Source of the DNA: a virus
Length of the DNA stretch: 64,000 bases
Reading direction: 5' to 3' (one strand)
Virus record (IMG/VR): IMGVR_UViG_3300030102_006960
Span: 65,950 to 129,949 of that record
Every line of letters starts with the position of its first letter. The first letter of the stretch is position 1. Shown here piece by piece: positions 34,147 through 41,295 of the stretch. A program made the translations under genes and the position numbers. The notes below the pieces were generated by a model. The model had not been told where the DNA came from. It did not search any database and saw only the letters and a program-made list of their open reading frames with translations.

Positions 34147-34539
34147 ATGGAAACAATTTTAGTAACAGTATCAGTTTTATCTACGTTATTGGTGGTTGGG
34201 ATCGTATTAGCGGTTGTGATCGTTTTTAACAAATTTAAAGGTAAGGTTGATGTAGAAAAATATAAAATGTATAAATATGATAACGAAAGACAAATAGAGA
34301 GAATCTATAATGAAATATCTTCGATGGAGAATGATATTAATAAAAAATCACATGAGGTGGAGAGAGCTTTGTGGGGTGAATATGAAACGAACTCTGAAAA
34401 AACAGAAAGAGAGTTTGATGAGATGAGACGTATGATTGATAGTAGAACAGATAAATTATACGATAAAATACATAGTTTGGAAGGTACTATTGCCGGACTA
34501 ATAGACAAAAAAGATAATAAACAGTTATTAACTGATTAA
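34147..34539 (+). CDS. Membrane-anchored coiled-coil protein
   Basis: 130 residues with an N-terminal anchor (LVTVSVLSTLLVVGIVLAVVIVF) and an acidic coiled coil of about 90 residues. No family recognised. It converges with the SlyD-like gene across a shared terminator. Confidence 0.65.
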   Translation: METILVTVSVLSTLLVVGIVLAVVIVFNKFKGKVDVEKYKMYKYDNERQIERIYNEISSMENDINKKSHEVERALWGEYETNSEKTEREFDEMRRMIDSRTDKLYDKIHSLEGTIAGLIDKKDNKQLLTD

Positions 34540-34562
34540 AATAACAATAAAATAGATTATAA

Positions 34563-34588
34563 CAAAAAACCCTCATTGAGGGTTTTTT
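34563..34588. terminator. Bidirectional terminator
   Basis: AAAAACCCTC pairs with GAGGGTTTTT across a three-base loop, with A and T runs on the outer sides. It serves the convergent genes ending at 34539 (+) and 34588 (-). Confidence 0.9.
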
Positions 34589-35013
34589 TATTTTACACTA
34601 ATAATTTCTAGTTCTAAATCTAAAGTTTTATCTACTAAAGGGTGATTACAATCTACTATAACACTTTCTTTATCTACTTTTTTAATTTCTCCTCTTCGTG
34701 TAGTGTCATCTTTTAATTTTATTAATACATAATCTCCTACTTTACAATCTTCATATAATAATGTTTTAGGGACAGTACCCATTAATTTTTTATTATGTTT
34801 ACCATATGCTAATGATGGAGGAATTGATGTTTTCTTCACAACAATTTCTTTGGGGTCTATTTTTAAGTTGATATCATCTAAGTCTGACAATAATACATTA
34901 ATACCGTCAATATTATCTGGATGATCTGAAACTAAAGTAAAATCTTTTTTTTCTTCTACTAATTCTTCGTTAATATTTATTTTATAATTAACTGTATATT
35001 TTTTCTTTTCCAT
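34588..35013 (-). CDS. SlyD/FKBP-like protein, degenerate paralogue
   Basis: 141 residues aligned by eye with the FKBP-type protein at 35588. Shared elements are PPSLAYGKHNKKLMGTVPKTLL (versus PTEAYGEYLDGLVTVVPKTQM), VGDYVLIK, VIVDCNHPLVDKTLDLELEIISV (versus VKVDANHPLAGKKLMFEVELLEV). The N-terminal FKBP catalytic strand (YTGKFEDGTVFDTS) is replaced by an unrelated acidic segment. It probably keeps the IF/flap fold and chaperone activity but not prolyl isomerase activity; that is inference. It is divergent from the small gene that runs into the tmRNA. Confidence 0.75.
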   Translation of the reverse strand: MEKKKYTVNYKININEELVEEKKDFTLVSDHPDNIDGINVLLSDLDDINLKIDPKEIVVKKTSIPPSLAYGKHNKKLMGTVPKTLLYEDCKVGDYVLIKLKDDTTRRGEIKKVDKESVIVDCNHPLVDKTLDLELEIISVK

Positions 35014-35061
35014 ACTAATAAATATTTGTTTTTATGAATTTTATTTATTATATTTACCATT

Positions 35062-35253
35062 ATGGGAAGAGTTAAACAACTTTACGAAGAAGTGTACGTT
35101 GAAGAAATGGAAAAACATTATCAACAATTATATATGGAAGAAAAACTATATAGTCAACGATATGGGGATGACACGGAATTGATTGACGTAGAGAAGTGTG
35201 AAGATTCAGGTATGGGTGATGACCTTCATCAAAACCTTAGCCGGAAACGCTGA
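35062..35253 (+). CDS. Small MGRVKxLY-type protein overlapping the tmRNA gene
   Basis: 63 residues; the first 34 (MGRVKQLYEEVYVEEMEKHY onward) look like a genuine small acidic phage protein. The leader TATTATATTTACCATT supports the start. From residue 35 the frame runs into the tmRNA acceptor and D-arm region and stops inside the tag-reading segment at 35251-35253. Either the coding region is shortened by insertion of a tmRNA gene, or the frame is a real overlap. The first explanation is more natural. Confidence 0.55.
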   Translation: MGRVKQLYEEVYVEEMEKHYQQLYMEEKLYSQRYGDDTELIDVEKCEDSGMGDDLHQNLSRKR

Positions 35254-35503
35254 GTATGCTATGGCAGCCTAATTAGATTAGATGTTAAGCACATCATGTA
35301 ACTGAGTATACTTGTAGGTTGCTAAGATGTAAAAGGAAGTAGATGGTGATGTTTGGTAATGATAGTGATTTGCCAGTGACGACCTTACAGTTAACGAAAA
35401 CCTATCAATTTTCGGAAGTTTAGAAAAACTTGTCCTAAACCTGTAAAAAGATCTCATATGGATGACGGGCAAGACGGGGGTTCGAATCCCCCCATCTCCA
35501 CCA
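35164..35503 (+). ncRNA. ssrA: tmRNA (transfer-messenger RNA)
   Basis: A complete tmRNA of 340 bases. The acceptor stem pairs GGGGATG (35164-35170) with CATCTCC (35493-35499) and includes the G3-U70 alanine identity pair. A discriminator A and an encoded CCA (35501-35503) follow. The T arm is GGGGG TTCGAAT CCCCC (35476-35492). The tag frame begins at GCC 35240 and reads AGNAEYAMAA before TAA 35270-35272. A tag ending in YAMAA is the kind of signal ClpXP uses. The tmRNA rescues stalled ribosomes with SmpB, which is not encoded in the window. The single-piece form and tag style fit a Bacteroidota source. Confidence 0.95.
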
Positions 35504-35587
35504 AAAATAAATCTTAAATACCTTTACTACTACATAAATAAATGTTATCATTGTATGTATTAATAAAAAAAATAAAATTTTAAAAAA

Positions 35588-36013
35588 ATGTCAAAAGTAG
35601 AAACAGGGAAAACAATTAAAGTTAACTATACTGGAAAATTTGAGGATGGGACAGTATTTGATACTTCTTTAGGTGAAGGTAGAGAACCACTAAAAACAAT
35701 ATTAGGACAAGGAAACTTAATTCCTGGTTTTGAAAAGGGTTTATTAGGTATGAATGAGGGTGAAAATAAAACTATTGAGATTGAGCCTACTGAAGCATAT
35801 GGTGAGTATTTAGATGGTTTGGTGACAGTCGTACCAAAAACACAAATGCCTGAAGGAGTTAAGGTAGGTGATGTATTACAGTCTTCTGGTGATAGAGGAA
35901 CTATCAATGTTACTGTTACTGAAATTAATGAAAATGATGTAAAAGTAGACGCAAATCACCCATTGGCTGGTAAAAAATTAATGTTTGAAGTAGAATTATT
36001 AGAGGTAGAGTAA
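35588..36013 (+). CDS. FKBP-type peptidyl-prolyl isomerase, SlyD-like
   Basis: The 141 residues have the FKBP half (VNYTGKFEDGTVFDTSLGEGREPL, GQGNLIPGFEKGLLGM) and an IF/flap insertion domain. The second FKBP strand set follows (DVKVDANHPLAGKKLMFEVELLEV). SlyD-like enzymes isomerise prolyl bonds and act as folding chaperones. The His-rich metal-binding tail of SlyD is missing. It begins 84 bases after the tmRNA, and a degenerate paralogue lies on the other side of it. Confidence 0.9.
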   Translation: MSKVETGKTIKVNYTGKFEDGTVFDTSLGEGREPLKTILGQGNLIPGFEKGLLGMNEGENKTIEIEPTEAYGEYLDGLVTVVPKTQMPEGVKVGDVLQSSGDRGTINVTVTEINENDVKVDANHPLAGKKLMFEVELLEVE

Positions 36014-36100
36014 TTTTTTTTAATTTAGGGGTTGATTATTAAAAATAAAATCACTAACATTGTGTAATAATAATAACAAAAATAAAAAATCAATTTCAAA

Positions 36101-36283
36101 ATGAGTAAAACATTGAAAAAAACAAGAGAAGAGTCTTTAGTAACTCTTTTTGGACCTTCAGGAAATGAAGTACCAACTGAATCATTAACTTATATCAGAA
36201 AAAACCCTAAAAGGTTTATCAATAAGATTACTGAAATCTATGGTTTAGAGTCAGTAGTTAAATGGGTAGGGGAATCAGTTTAA
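36101..36283 (+). CDS. Small basic protein
   Basis: 60 residues: basic start (SKTLKKTREESLVTLFGPSG), then a helical end (KRFINKITEIYGLESVVKWVGESV). No family recognised. Its leader is A-rich with no Shine-Dalgarno, and a strong terminator follows. Confidence 0.6.
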   Translation: MSKTLKKTREESLVTLFGPSGNEVPTESLTYIRKNPKRFINKITEIYGLESVVKWVGESV

Positions 36284-36300
36284 AGACTAAATAACAATTA

Positions 36301-36325
36301 AAGGGGACTGACAGTCCCCTTTTTT
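36301..36325 (+). terminator. Rho-independent terminator
   Basis: AAGGGGACT pairs with AGTCCCCTT across a three-base GAC loop and runs into Ts. Confidence 0.9.
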
Positions 36326-36338
36326 AATTTAAAGAAAT

Positions 36339-36929
36339 ATGGCTAATCACGTATATACAACAATTAACATCACAGGAAATAAAGAAGTGATGGAAAAATT
36401 AGAAGAAATAAAAATTAAAGTAGAAGAAAATAATAATAATAATCATACTGCACTAATAAGTGGATTTTATGATAATATGGAAAATACATATGCATGGTAT
36501 GGTGATAATGTTGGTGCTAAATGGTGTTATCATGATGAATTTTGGGTAGATATTGAAGGTGAGGTTGCAGAAATAATAACAACTTCAGCGTGGTATCCAC
36601 CATTAGAATTTGTACAACACATATATAATATATGTTCTTCACTCGATCCAGAATGTGAGATAGACGGTGATTATGAAAATGAGGCGACTACACCTATAGG
36701 TGGATTCGTAATCAATAAAAACGGTTTTAATCATGAAGAACATAATGAAGAAATAGAATATCCTGATGAAGATGATTATGAAATTCCAGAGGGTGAATAC
36801 CATAGTCAAGAATATGATTATGCAATGGAAGAATTTTATGAGAAGGTAAGTGAAATCAGAAGTGATATGAAAAGTTTGGCTCATAATAATTTAAGAAATA
36901 AATTAGAGTCGGAAACTACCGAAGGGTAG
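36339..36929 (+). CDS. Api92-like ferredoxin-fold phage protein
   Basis: 196 residues. MANHVYTTINITG, a WYGDNVGAKWCYHDEFWVD segment and AWYPPLEFVQHI match the order of the DUF1281/Api92-like phage proteins (MANxVxNxxxxxG, WGTKWD, WxPP). Those are typically 100-200 residues with a ferredoxin-like fold and no known activity. An acidic, Tyr-rich extension follows. It is a common accessory gene of phages and mobile elements. Confidence 0.65.
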   Translation: MANHVYTTINITGNKEVMEKLEEIKIKVEENNNNNHTALISGFYDNMENTYAWYGDNVGAKWCYHDEFWVDIEGEVAEIITTSAWYPPLEFVQHIYNICSSLDPECEIDGDYENEATTPIGGFVINKNGFNHEEHNEEIEYPDEDDYEIPEGEYHSQEYDYAMEEFYEKVSEIRSDMKSLAHNNLRNKLESETTEG

Positions 36930-36947
36930 ATAATAACATAAACAAAA

Positions 36948-37112
36948 ATGAATATTATGGATAAAGTAATAGAAATAGTAAACAAGTCTTGGTTTAAAGC
37001 AGCTTGTTGTGGAGGAATTGCAGTAGCATTATTTATTAATGGAAGTATCAATTATGCTTTTTTTGCTGGTGGTTTTGGCGTTAGAGAATTCTTCTTAGCA
37101 TTTAAGAAGTAA
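36948..37112 (+). CDS. Small membrane protein
   Basis: 54 residues from ATG 36948, after an A-rich leader. There is a hydrophobic stretch over about residues 17-50 (ACCGGIAVALFINGSI then YAFFAGGFGVREFFLAF) that can form two short membrane segments. No family recognised. A UUCG-loop terminator follows. Confidence 0.55.
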   Translation: MNIMDKVIEIVNKSWFKAACCGGIAVALFINGSINYAFFAGGFGVREFFLAFKK

Positions 37113-37135
37113 AATATTCACCAATGCGAACAACT

Positions 37136-37160
37136 AACCCATCTTCGGATGGGTTTTTTT
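37136..37160 (+). terminator. UUCG-loop terminator
   Basis: AACCCATC (37136-37143) and GATGGGTT (37148-37155) enclose a TTCG tetraloop and are followed by Ts. Confidence 0.9.
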
Positions 37161-37193
37161 ATGCTTACACTATATTTATTAATAAACATAATT

Positions 37194-37625
37194 ATGAAAT
37201 TTTTAAGAAGATGTTGTGACTCAAAAAGAGAATGTTTAACATATGTTATAATATTACTTTGGGTTGGTATTGGTGTATTAGGTACATATTTTGATACTAA
37301 TTTTAATGAATTAGCTGCTTACTTCATATCATTAACAGGATTTGCAGGAGCGTATATGTATGGTGAAACCAAAAGAAGTAGCGATGATACCTCTATATTT
37401 AAATCGGGTAAATCTAGTAAAAGAGAAATAATAATATATGTAACTGTTGGTTTATGGTTATTAATTGGTGTATTTACAATTATTAATCATGCAGACTTAA
37501 TGGGTATGAGTGCATATTTTGCAGCACTTACACCATTTGTTGGTTCGTATATAATAGGTGAGACACTTAAAAAAGAAACTGAAGACGAAGACTATGAGGA
37601 TCAAATTACGGGAGAGCCAATATAG
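37194..37625 (+). CDS. Membrane protein with duplicated two-helix unit
   Basis: ATG 37194, after AATAAACATAATT, gives 143 residues; the earlier ATG lies in the terminator. Two similar halves follow each other: LLWVGIGVLGTYFDTNFNEL then AAYFISLTGFAGAYMYGET, and GLWLLIGVFTIINHADLMGM then SAYFAALTPFVGSYIIGET. Each half ends in YxxGET. This is an internal duplication of a two-helix membrane hairpin joined by a charged loop. Function unknown; a holin-like or membrane-remodelling role is only possible. The 3' end overlaps the next gene by 32 bases. Confidence 0.7.
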   Translation: MKFLRRCCDSKRECLTYVIILLWVGIGVLGTYFDTNFNELAAYFISLTGFAGAYMYGETKRSSDDTSIFKSGKSSKREIIIYVTVGLWLLIGVFTIINHADLMGMSAYFAALTPFVGSYIIGETLKKETEDEDYEDQITGEPI

Positions 37626-38208
37626 TAGATTATTAAAAGAAAATGATAAAGATTTTCTTGATGGTAGTGTTAACTTTAAAGAGATAGGTAATAAGGTTGA
37701 TAAGTTTATTATAAAATGTTACAATTTTATGAGGAAACACTACCCTAGTTTTAATAACTTAAGAAATATACCTACGGTCTCACAAAAGGTGGCACAAGAT
37801 TTAGCAATACCAAACGCAGTATCTTTAGTTATCTGTTATAACTATCTTTTACTATGGGATAAACTCAACCCTAAAAATTATGAGGGAGATTTTAGTGAAA
37901 TGTTGGGTGAGCCATTAGAGTTTTATGGAGAGTTTGAAGTTGTAGAAGAAATTCCTATGAGAGGATATTTAAATGGATACCAAACAGGTAAGTATATAGG
38001 ATATGCACGTAATGAAGAAGAGTTTTTAGATCAATTAGAAGACGGTGAATACTATAATTATGATGTAGATCATAACGATTATATAGACTATCATTCGGCG
38101 GATATTGACTGGGAGGTAGATGAGGGATATGTCGATGATCACGTTGCTCAAAGAGTAGGCGATTTAAGAGATGATTTAATAGATAATGTAGAATTAGTAA
38201 ATAAATAG
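37594..38208 (+). CDS. Paralogue family member with RLRESQYSRLLKEN leader
   Basis: ATG 37594 is chosen because MRIKLRESQYSRLLKEN then matches MKVKLTEEQYSRLLTEN of the next gene. The 204 residues continue with a helical domain (KVDKFIIKCYNFMRKHYP, then AQDLAIPNAVSLVICYNYLLLW) of the shared family. A domain related to the next protein follows (EFYGEFEVVEEIPMRGYLNGYQTGKYIGYARNEEE). It overlaps the upstream membrane-protein gene by 32 bases. Tandem duplication with 38210 is clear; packaging in the virion is inference from the leader. Confidence 0.75.
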   Translation: MRIKLRESQYSRLLKENDKDFLDGSVNFKEIGNKVDKFIIKCYNFMRKHYPSFNNLRNIPTVSQKVAQDLAIPNAVSLVICYNYLLLWDKLNPKNYEGDFSEMLGEPLEFYGEFEVVEEIPMRGYLNGYQTGKYIGYARNEEEFLDQLEDGEYYNYDVDHNDYIDYHSADIDWEVDEGYVDDHVAQRVGDLRDDLIDNVELVNK

Positions 38209-38209
38209 A

Positions 38210-38896
38210 ATGAAAGTAAAATTAACAGAGGAACAATATAGTAGATTACTAACTGAGAATACCGGTGATGAATGGGGTAGAGTTAGTAAAACTGTTGATG
38301 CTTTCACAATAAAGGTATTCAAACAAATTAGAGACAAAATTCAAAACGGTGGATTGAAAATGAATTCGGATATTGTAGACTACATAGTGAATAGTTTGGT
38401 ATTTACACAAGAAGAAGCAATTATTTTAGCTCATAACTTTAAAGTTATGGTAGATTTTCATTCACAAGATGATTTAAATGAGTTATTGGGTAAACCTATG
38501 GAGTTTATGGGTATATGGCAAATACCTACTCACATACCTACAGTTGTTGAATTGACAGGTAGAGGATATCCTTCAGGTAGAGTTTACGCAATGGGTAAGA
38601 CACCAGAAGAAGCATTAAGAACAATTAGAGATGGTGCAGAAGACGATTTTGAAGTGGGTGATATGAATGAATTGGATTTGGATGCGGTACTGGATGAATT
38701 TGATATTGATATTGTAGATGATATATCCCCACAAAAAGGGATGGTACAAAATGATTTCTATGAAGATGAGGATGGTCGTGGTAATAAATTTGAGGTTTTA
38801 CCATATATAAAAGATGATGTTAGTATGGGCGTACAATCACTCCAACACGACTTATCGAGAAAAAAAATAAATAATTTATTAAGAAATATAGGATAA
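38210..38896 (+). CDS. Tandem paralogue with KLTEEQYSRLLTEN leader
   Basis: The 228 residues begin with the QYSRLL leader. The shared N-terminal helical domain (TVDAFTIKVFKQIRDK, then DYIVNSLVFTQEEAIILAHNFKVM) follows, then PMEFMGIWQIPTHIPTVVELTGRGYPSGRVYAMGKTPEEAL, aligned with the preceding protein. Both are acidic at the C-terminus. It starts one base after the previous stop, so the pair is coupled and arose by tandem duplication. No enzyme motif is visible. Confidence 0.75.
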   Translation: MKVKLTEEQYSRLLTENTGDEWGRVSKTVDAFTIKVFKQIRDKIQNGGLKMNSDIVDYIVNSLVFTQEEAIILAHNFKVMVDFHSQDDLNELLGKPMEFMGIWQIPTHIPTVVELTGRGYPSGRVYAMGKTPEEALRTIRDGAEDDFEVGDMNELDLDAVLDEFDIDIVDDISPQKGMVQNDFYEDEDGRGNKFEVLPYIKDDVSMGVQSLQHDLSRKKINNLLRNIG

Positions 38897-38917
38897 AATA
38901 AAATAAAAAAAATAAAA

Positions 38918-39445
38918 ATGGGACGATTAGCAAAATTAAAAAGAGAAATAATATTAGAATCTAATAAAAGATTATTAGGGGAAACTAAAAGTTATTTAAC
39001 TGAAGAAGAAAAGGAAAAGATGAAATTACCTTTCATTAAATTAGTAACTAAATATAAAGATGGATTAAAAGGTTTTATAGAGAAACTAAACACAGTAGTT
39101 TCAGACGAAAAACAATTTTGTGCGAATCCTAAAGAGGCAGCTAAACAAGCTGCAGAATCTTTAGATGATTTTATCACTAGAATGTCTTTAGATATGAAAG
39201 TTAAACCAGAACAAGTTTTAGAAGCATTATATGATAAAGCGAATGGTGGATTACTTCAGACAGTTCTTTCGGTTGCAAAACCATTAGTTAGTAAATTTGG
39301 TGGTGGATTACTTTCTAAAGAAATCTTAGATGAAATAGAACAACATATGAGAACAAAATATGGTGCAGTTGGTAGAGGTATAAACTCAATGATGACTGAA
39401 ATTATGTCAAAATTAGGTGTTACAGTGGATGATATATGTAAATAA
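38918..39445 (+). CDS. Unrecognised helical protein, MGRLxKLKRE start
   Basis: 175 residues, mostly helical, with a Gly-rich segment (GGLLQTVLSVAKPLVSKFGGGLL) that may touch membranes. The N-terminus (RLAKLKREIILESNKRLLGE) has LGE and ILE tripeptides that could be prohead-protease sites, though it differs from the QYxRLL leaders. It sits between proteins that carry that leader and may share their fate. Confidence 0.65.
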   Translation: MGRLAKLKREIILESNKRLLGETKSYLTEEEKEKMKLPFIKLVTKYKDGLKGFIEKLNTVVSDEKQFCANPKEAAKQAAESLDDFITRMSLDMKVKPEQVLEALYDKANGGLLQTVLSVAKPLVSKFGGGLLSKEILDEIEQHMRTKYGAVGRGINSMMTEIMSKLGVTVDDICK

Positions 39446-39452
39446 ATAGGTA

Positions 39453-39932
39453 ATGAAGATTAAACTTACAGAATCACAATATAAGAAAATTGTTCTAAGA
39501 GAGTTTGGGGAGACAGTTACTGACCCTAAACAATGGTATCTTAATATATTATCTTGGGTAGACTCACCCAATGATTTAACATTTCAAAGTAGTGCACATG
39601 AAGTAGTTGTTTTTGATCAAGATGGTGTATACTTAGGATATTATGATAAAGAACAAGGTTTTGGATTTGTGGTTAATGAGTATAATATAGATACTATAGA
39701 TGATGATGAAGAATTAATTGACGAACAAGAAGAAGGTGGTACTTCTGATTCCGGTGGTTCAAGTGGTGGTGGATCAGGTTCAGTTTGGAGTGTTTCACCC
39801 AATAGAGGTCCTGCAAATACATTAGATAATACTCCTTGGAGTGTTAGTCCCACAAGAGGTCCTGCAAATACATTAGATAATAGTTCGTGGTCGGTTAGTC
39901 CCAATAGAGGACCAGCGAATGAATTAAACTAA
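39453..39932 (+). CDS. KLTESQYKKIVLRE-leader protein with C-terminal tandem repeats
   Basis: The 159 residues begin with the leader MKIKLTESQYKKIVLRE, have a small alpha/beta domain of about 60 residues (EVVVFDQDGVYLGYYDKEQGFGFVV) and a Ser/Gly linker. They end in almost three copies of a 17-residue unit, WSVSPNRGPANTLDNTP. The repeats look like a flexible display or binding tail. No family recognised. The gene ends directly against a minus-strand mini-gene. Confidence 0.7.
   Translation: MKIKLTESQYKKIVLREFGETVTDPKQWYLNILSWVDSPNDLTFQSSAHEVVVFDQDGVYLGYYDKEQGFGFVVNEYNIDTIDDDEELIDEQEEGGTSDSGGSSGGGSGSVWSVSPNRGPANTLDNTPWSVSPTRGPANTLDNSSWSVSPNRGPANELN
39786..39929 (+). repeat. In-frame 51-base tandem repeat
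   Basis: Units at 39786-39836, 39837-39887 and a partial 39888-39929 encode WSVSP(N/T)RGPANTLDN plus two variable residues. DNA of the first two units is nearly identical, which indicates recent expansion. Confidence 0.85.
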
Positions 39933-40019
39933 TTACTTAGATTTTGGTTTTGGTGTTGTTGTATTAGCTGGCTTTGGTTTAGCTGGTGCTGGTTTTCTTT
40001 TTTTACATCCACATCCCAT
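39933..40019 (-). CDS. Mini-protein MGCGCKKRK with Pro/Ala/Lys tail
   Basis: A 28-residue frame on the minus strand, ATG 40017-40019: MGCGCKKRKPAPAKPKPANT and a further TTPKPKSK. The Cys-Gly-Cys start plus Lys/Pro/Ala tail is non-random, and tiny MGCGC proteins recur in marine phages as I recall. The leader on that strand is A-rich (AAAAAAACAAATATT). It ends exactly against the convergent plus-strand stop. Metal or DNA binding is possible but unproved. Confidence 0.5.
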   Translation of the reverse strand: MGCGCKKRKPAPAKPKPANTTTPKPKSK

Positions 40020-40119
40020 AATATTTGTTTTTTTTAAATTTTTTTATTAACTTTAATAATAAATACACCCAAAACCATTAATTGTAAATAAAATTTGTCA
40101 TAAATTTGTTACATAATAA

Positions 40120-40151
40120 TTTGGTTTTTTAATATATTATACCTATATTTG
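40120..40151 (+). promoter_or_regulatory. Bacteroidota-type promoter
   Basis: TTTG at 40120-40123 and TATATTTG at 40144-40151 are 20 bases apart, the expected spacing. The start codon of the peptidase is 15 bases downstream of the -7 element. Confidence 0.78.
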
Positions 40152-40166
40152 TATAAATTAATTGTT

Positions 40167-41141
40167 ATGGATAAGAAATTTTTAAAAGACGTACTATCAA
40201 TACCATCAATATCGGGTAATGAAAGTATGTTGAGAGATTATATCGTAGAATTTGCAATAGATAACGACATTGATTATGTATTAGATAAGAAGGGTAATGT
40301 ATATCTAACTAAAGGTAAGGATAGAGTAACTTTAGGTGAATACTATCCTTGTGTAGTTTCACACATCGATACTGTACATAGATCACATATAGATTTAATT
40401 AACGAGAAAAGAAGGTTAGACATTGTAGAGAATGTTAAAGGTGATTTAATTGCGTATAATCCATTAACTAATGAACAAACAGGTATCGGTGGAGATGATA
40501 AGTGTGGTGTATTTGTTTGTTTATCACTTTTTTTAGAAATGGACATATTAAAGGGGGCATTTTTCGTTGAAGAAGAAATAGGTATGTTAGGATCTAGAGA
40601 AGCTTGTGATGAATTCTTCAAAAATGTGGGGTATGCAATACAATTCGACGCACCATCGGCTAATTGGATTACTGAAGTATGTAGTGGTGTTAAAATTTTT
40701 GATGATGAATTTAAGGATAATGTAAAAACAGTTTTAAGTGAAGGTGGTTATACAAAATTTAGTAATGATCCTTTTACAGATGTAAATCAGTTAGCTCAAA
40801 AATTTGACTTCAACTGTATAAACTTAGGTTGTGGTTATTACCAACAACATAGAGATACTGAATATGTTGTAATTGAGGAAGTAAAAAAATCTTTACATAT
40901 GGGAATTAAATTAATACATCATTTAGGTATTAACGATTATAAAAGAAATGATGTTCAATATGAAGAAGAAGTAGAAGACATTAAGGAATATGATAATTGG
41001 TTTAAATATATTGAAAATGATTATGATATCGTATCAGATAAAATAGTAGATTCTGTTATAGATATGTATGAGGATGGTTTTAATCCAGAAGATATTAAAA
41101 TGTATATATCCGATCTTTTACAAATAGAAAGTTATGAATAA
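40167..41141 (+). CDS. M20/M42-like metallopeptidase
   Basis: ATG 40167 follows the promoter; an earlier ATG at 40149 overlaps the promoter spacing. The 324 residues show the di-zinc aminopeptidase pattern: His-Asp in VVSHIDTVH, the metal-bridging Asp in GGDDKCG, catalytic Glu pair in FVEEEIGMLGS, Asp in QFDAP and a late His in YYQQHRDTEYV. The start MDKKFLKDVLSIPSISGNE matches M20-family enzymes. The lid/dimerisation domain is short. These enzymes trim peptides or act as aminopeptidases, and are rare in phages. Role could be peptide recycling or degradation of a host signal; both are inference. Confidence 0.85.
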   Translation: MDKKFLKDVLSIPSISGNESMLRDYIVEFAIDNDIDYVLDKKGNVYLTKGKDRVTLGEYYPCVVSHIDTVHRSHIDLINEKRRLDIVENVKGDLIAYNPLTNEQTGIGGDDKCGVFVCLSLFLEMDILKGAFFVEEEIGMLGSREACDEFFKNVGYAIQFDAPSANWITEVCSGVKIFDDEFKDNVKTVLSEGGYTKFSNDPFTDVNQLAQKFDFNCINLGCGYYQQHRDTEYVVIEEVKKSLHMGIKLIHHLGINDYKRNDVQYEEEVEDIKEYDNWFKYIENDYDIVSDKIVDSVIDMYEDGFNPEDIKMYISDLLQIESYE

Positions 41142-41295
41142 ATCAGAAATACAAAAAATAATATTATGGTGTATTATTGCCATATCCACCTTTATTGGTG
41201 TTTTAACTATATTACCTGTGGTTGGGTATATTTTAATAATTTGTGGGATAGTTATTCCTAGCTATCTTTTATATGTAAACTATTACGAAGAATGA
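41134..41295 (+). CDS. Small two-pass membrane protein
   Basis: 53 residues from ATG 41134, overlapping the peptidase end by eight bases and the next start by four. The middle is two hydrophobic segments (IILWCIIAISTFIGVLTIL and VGYILIICGIVIPSYLLYV). The tight double overlap supports it as a real gene in a three-gene unit. Function unknown. Confidence 0.6.
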   Translation: MNKSEIQKIILWCIIAISTFIGVLTILPVVGYILIICGIVIPSYLLYVNYYEE

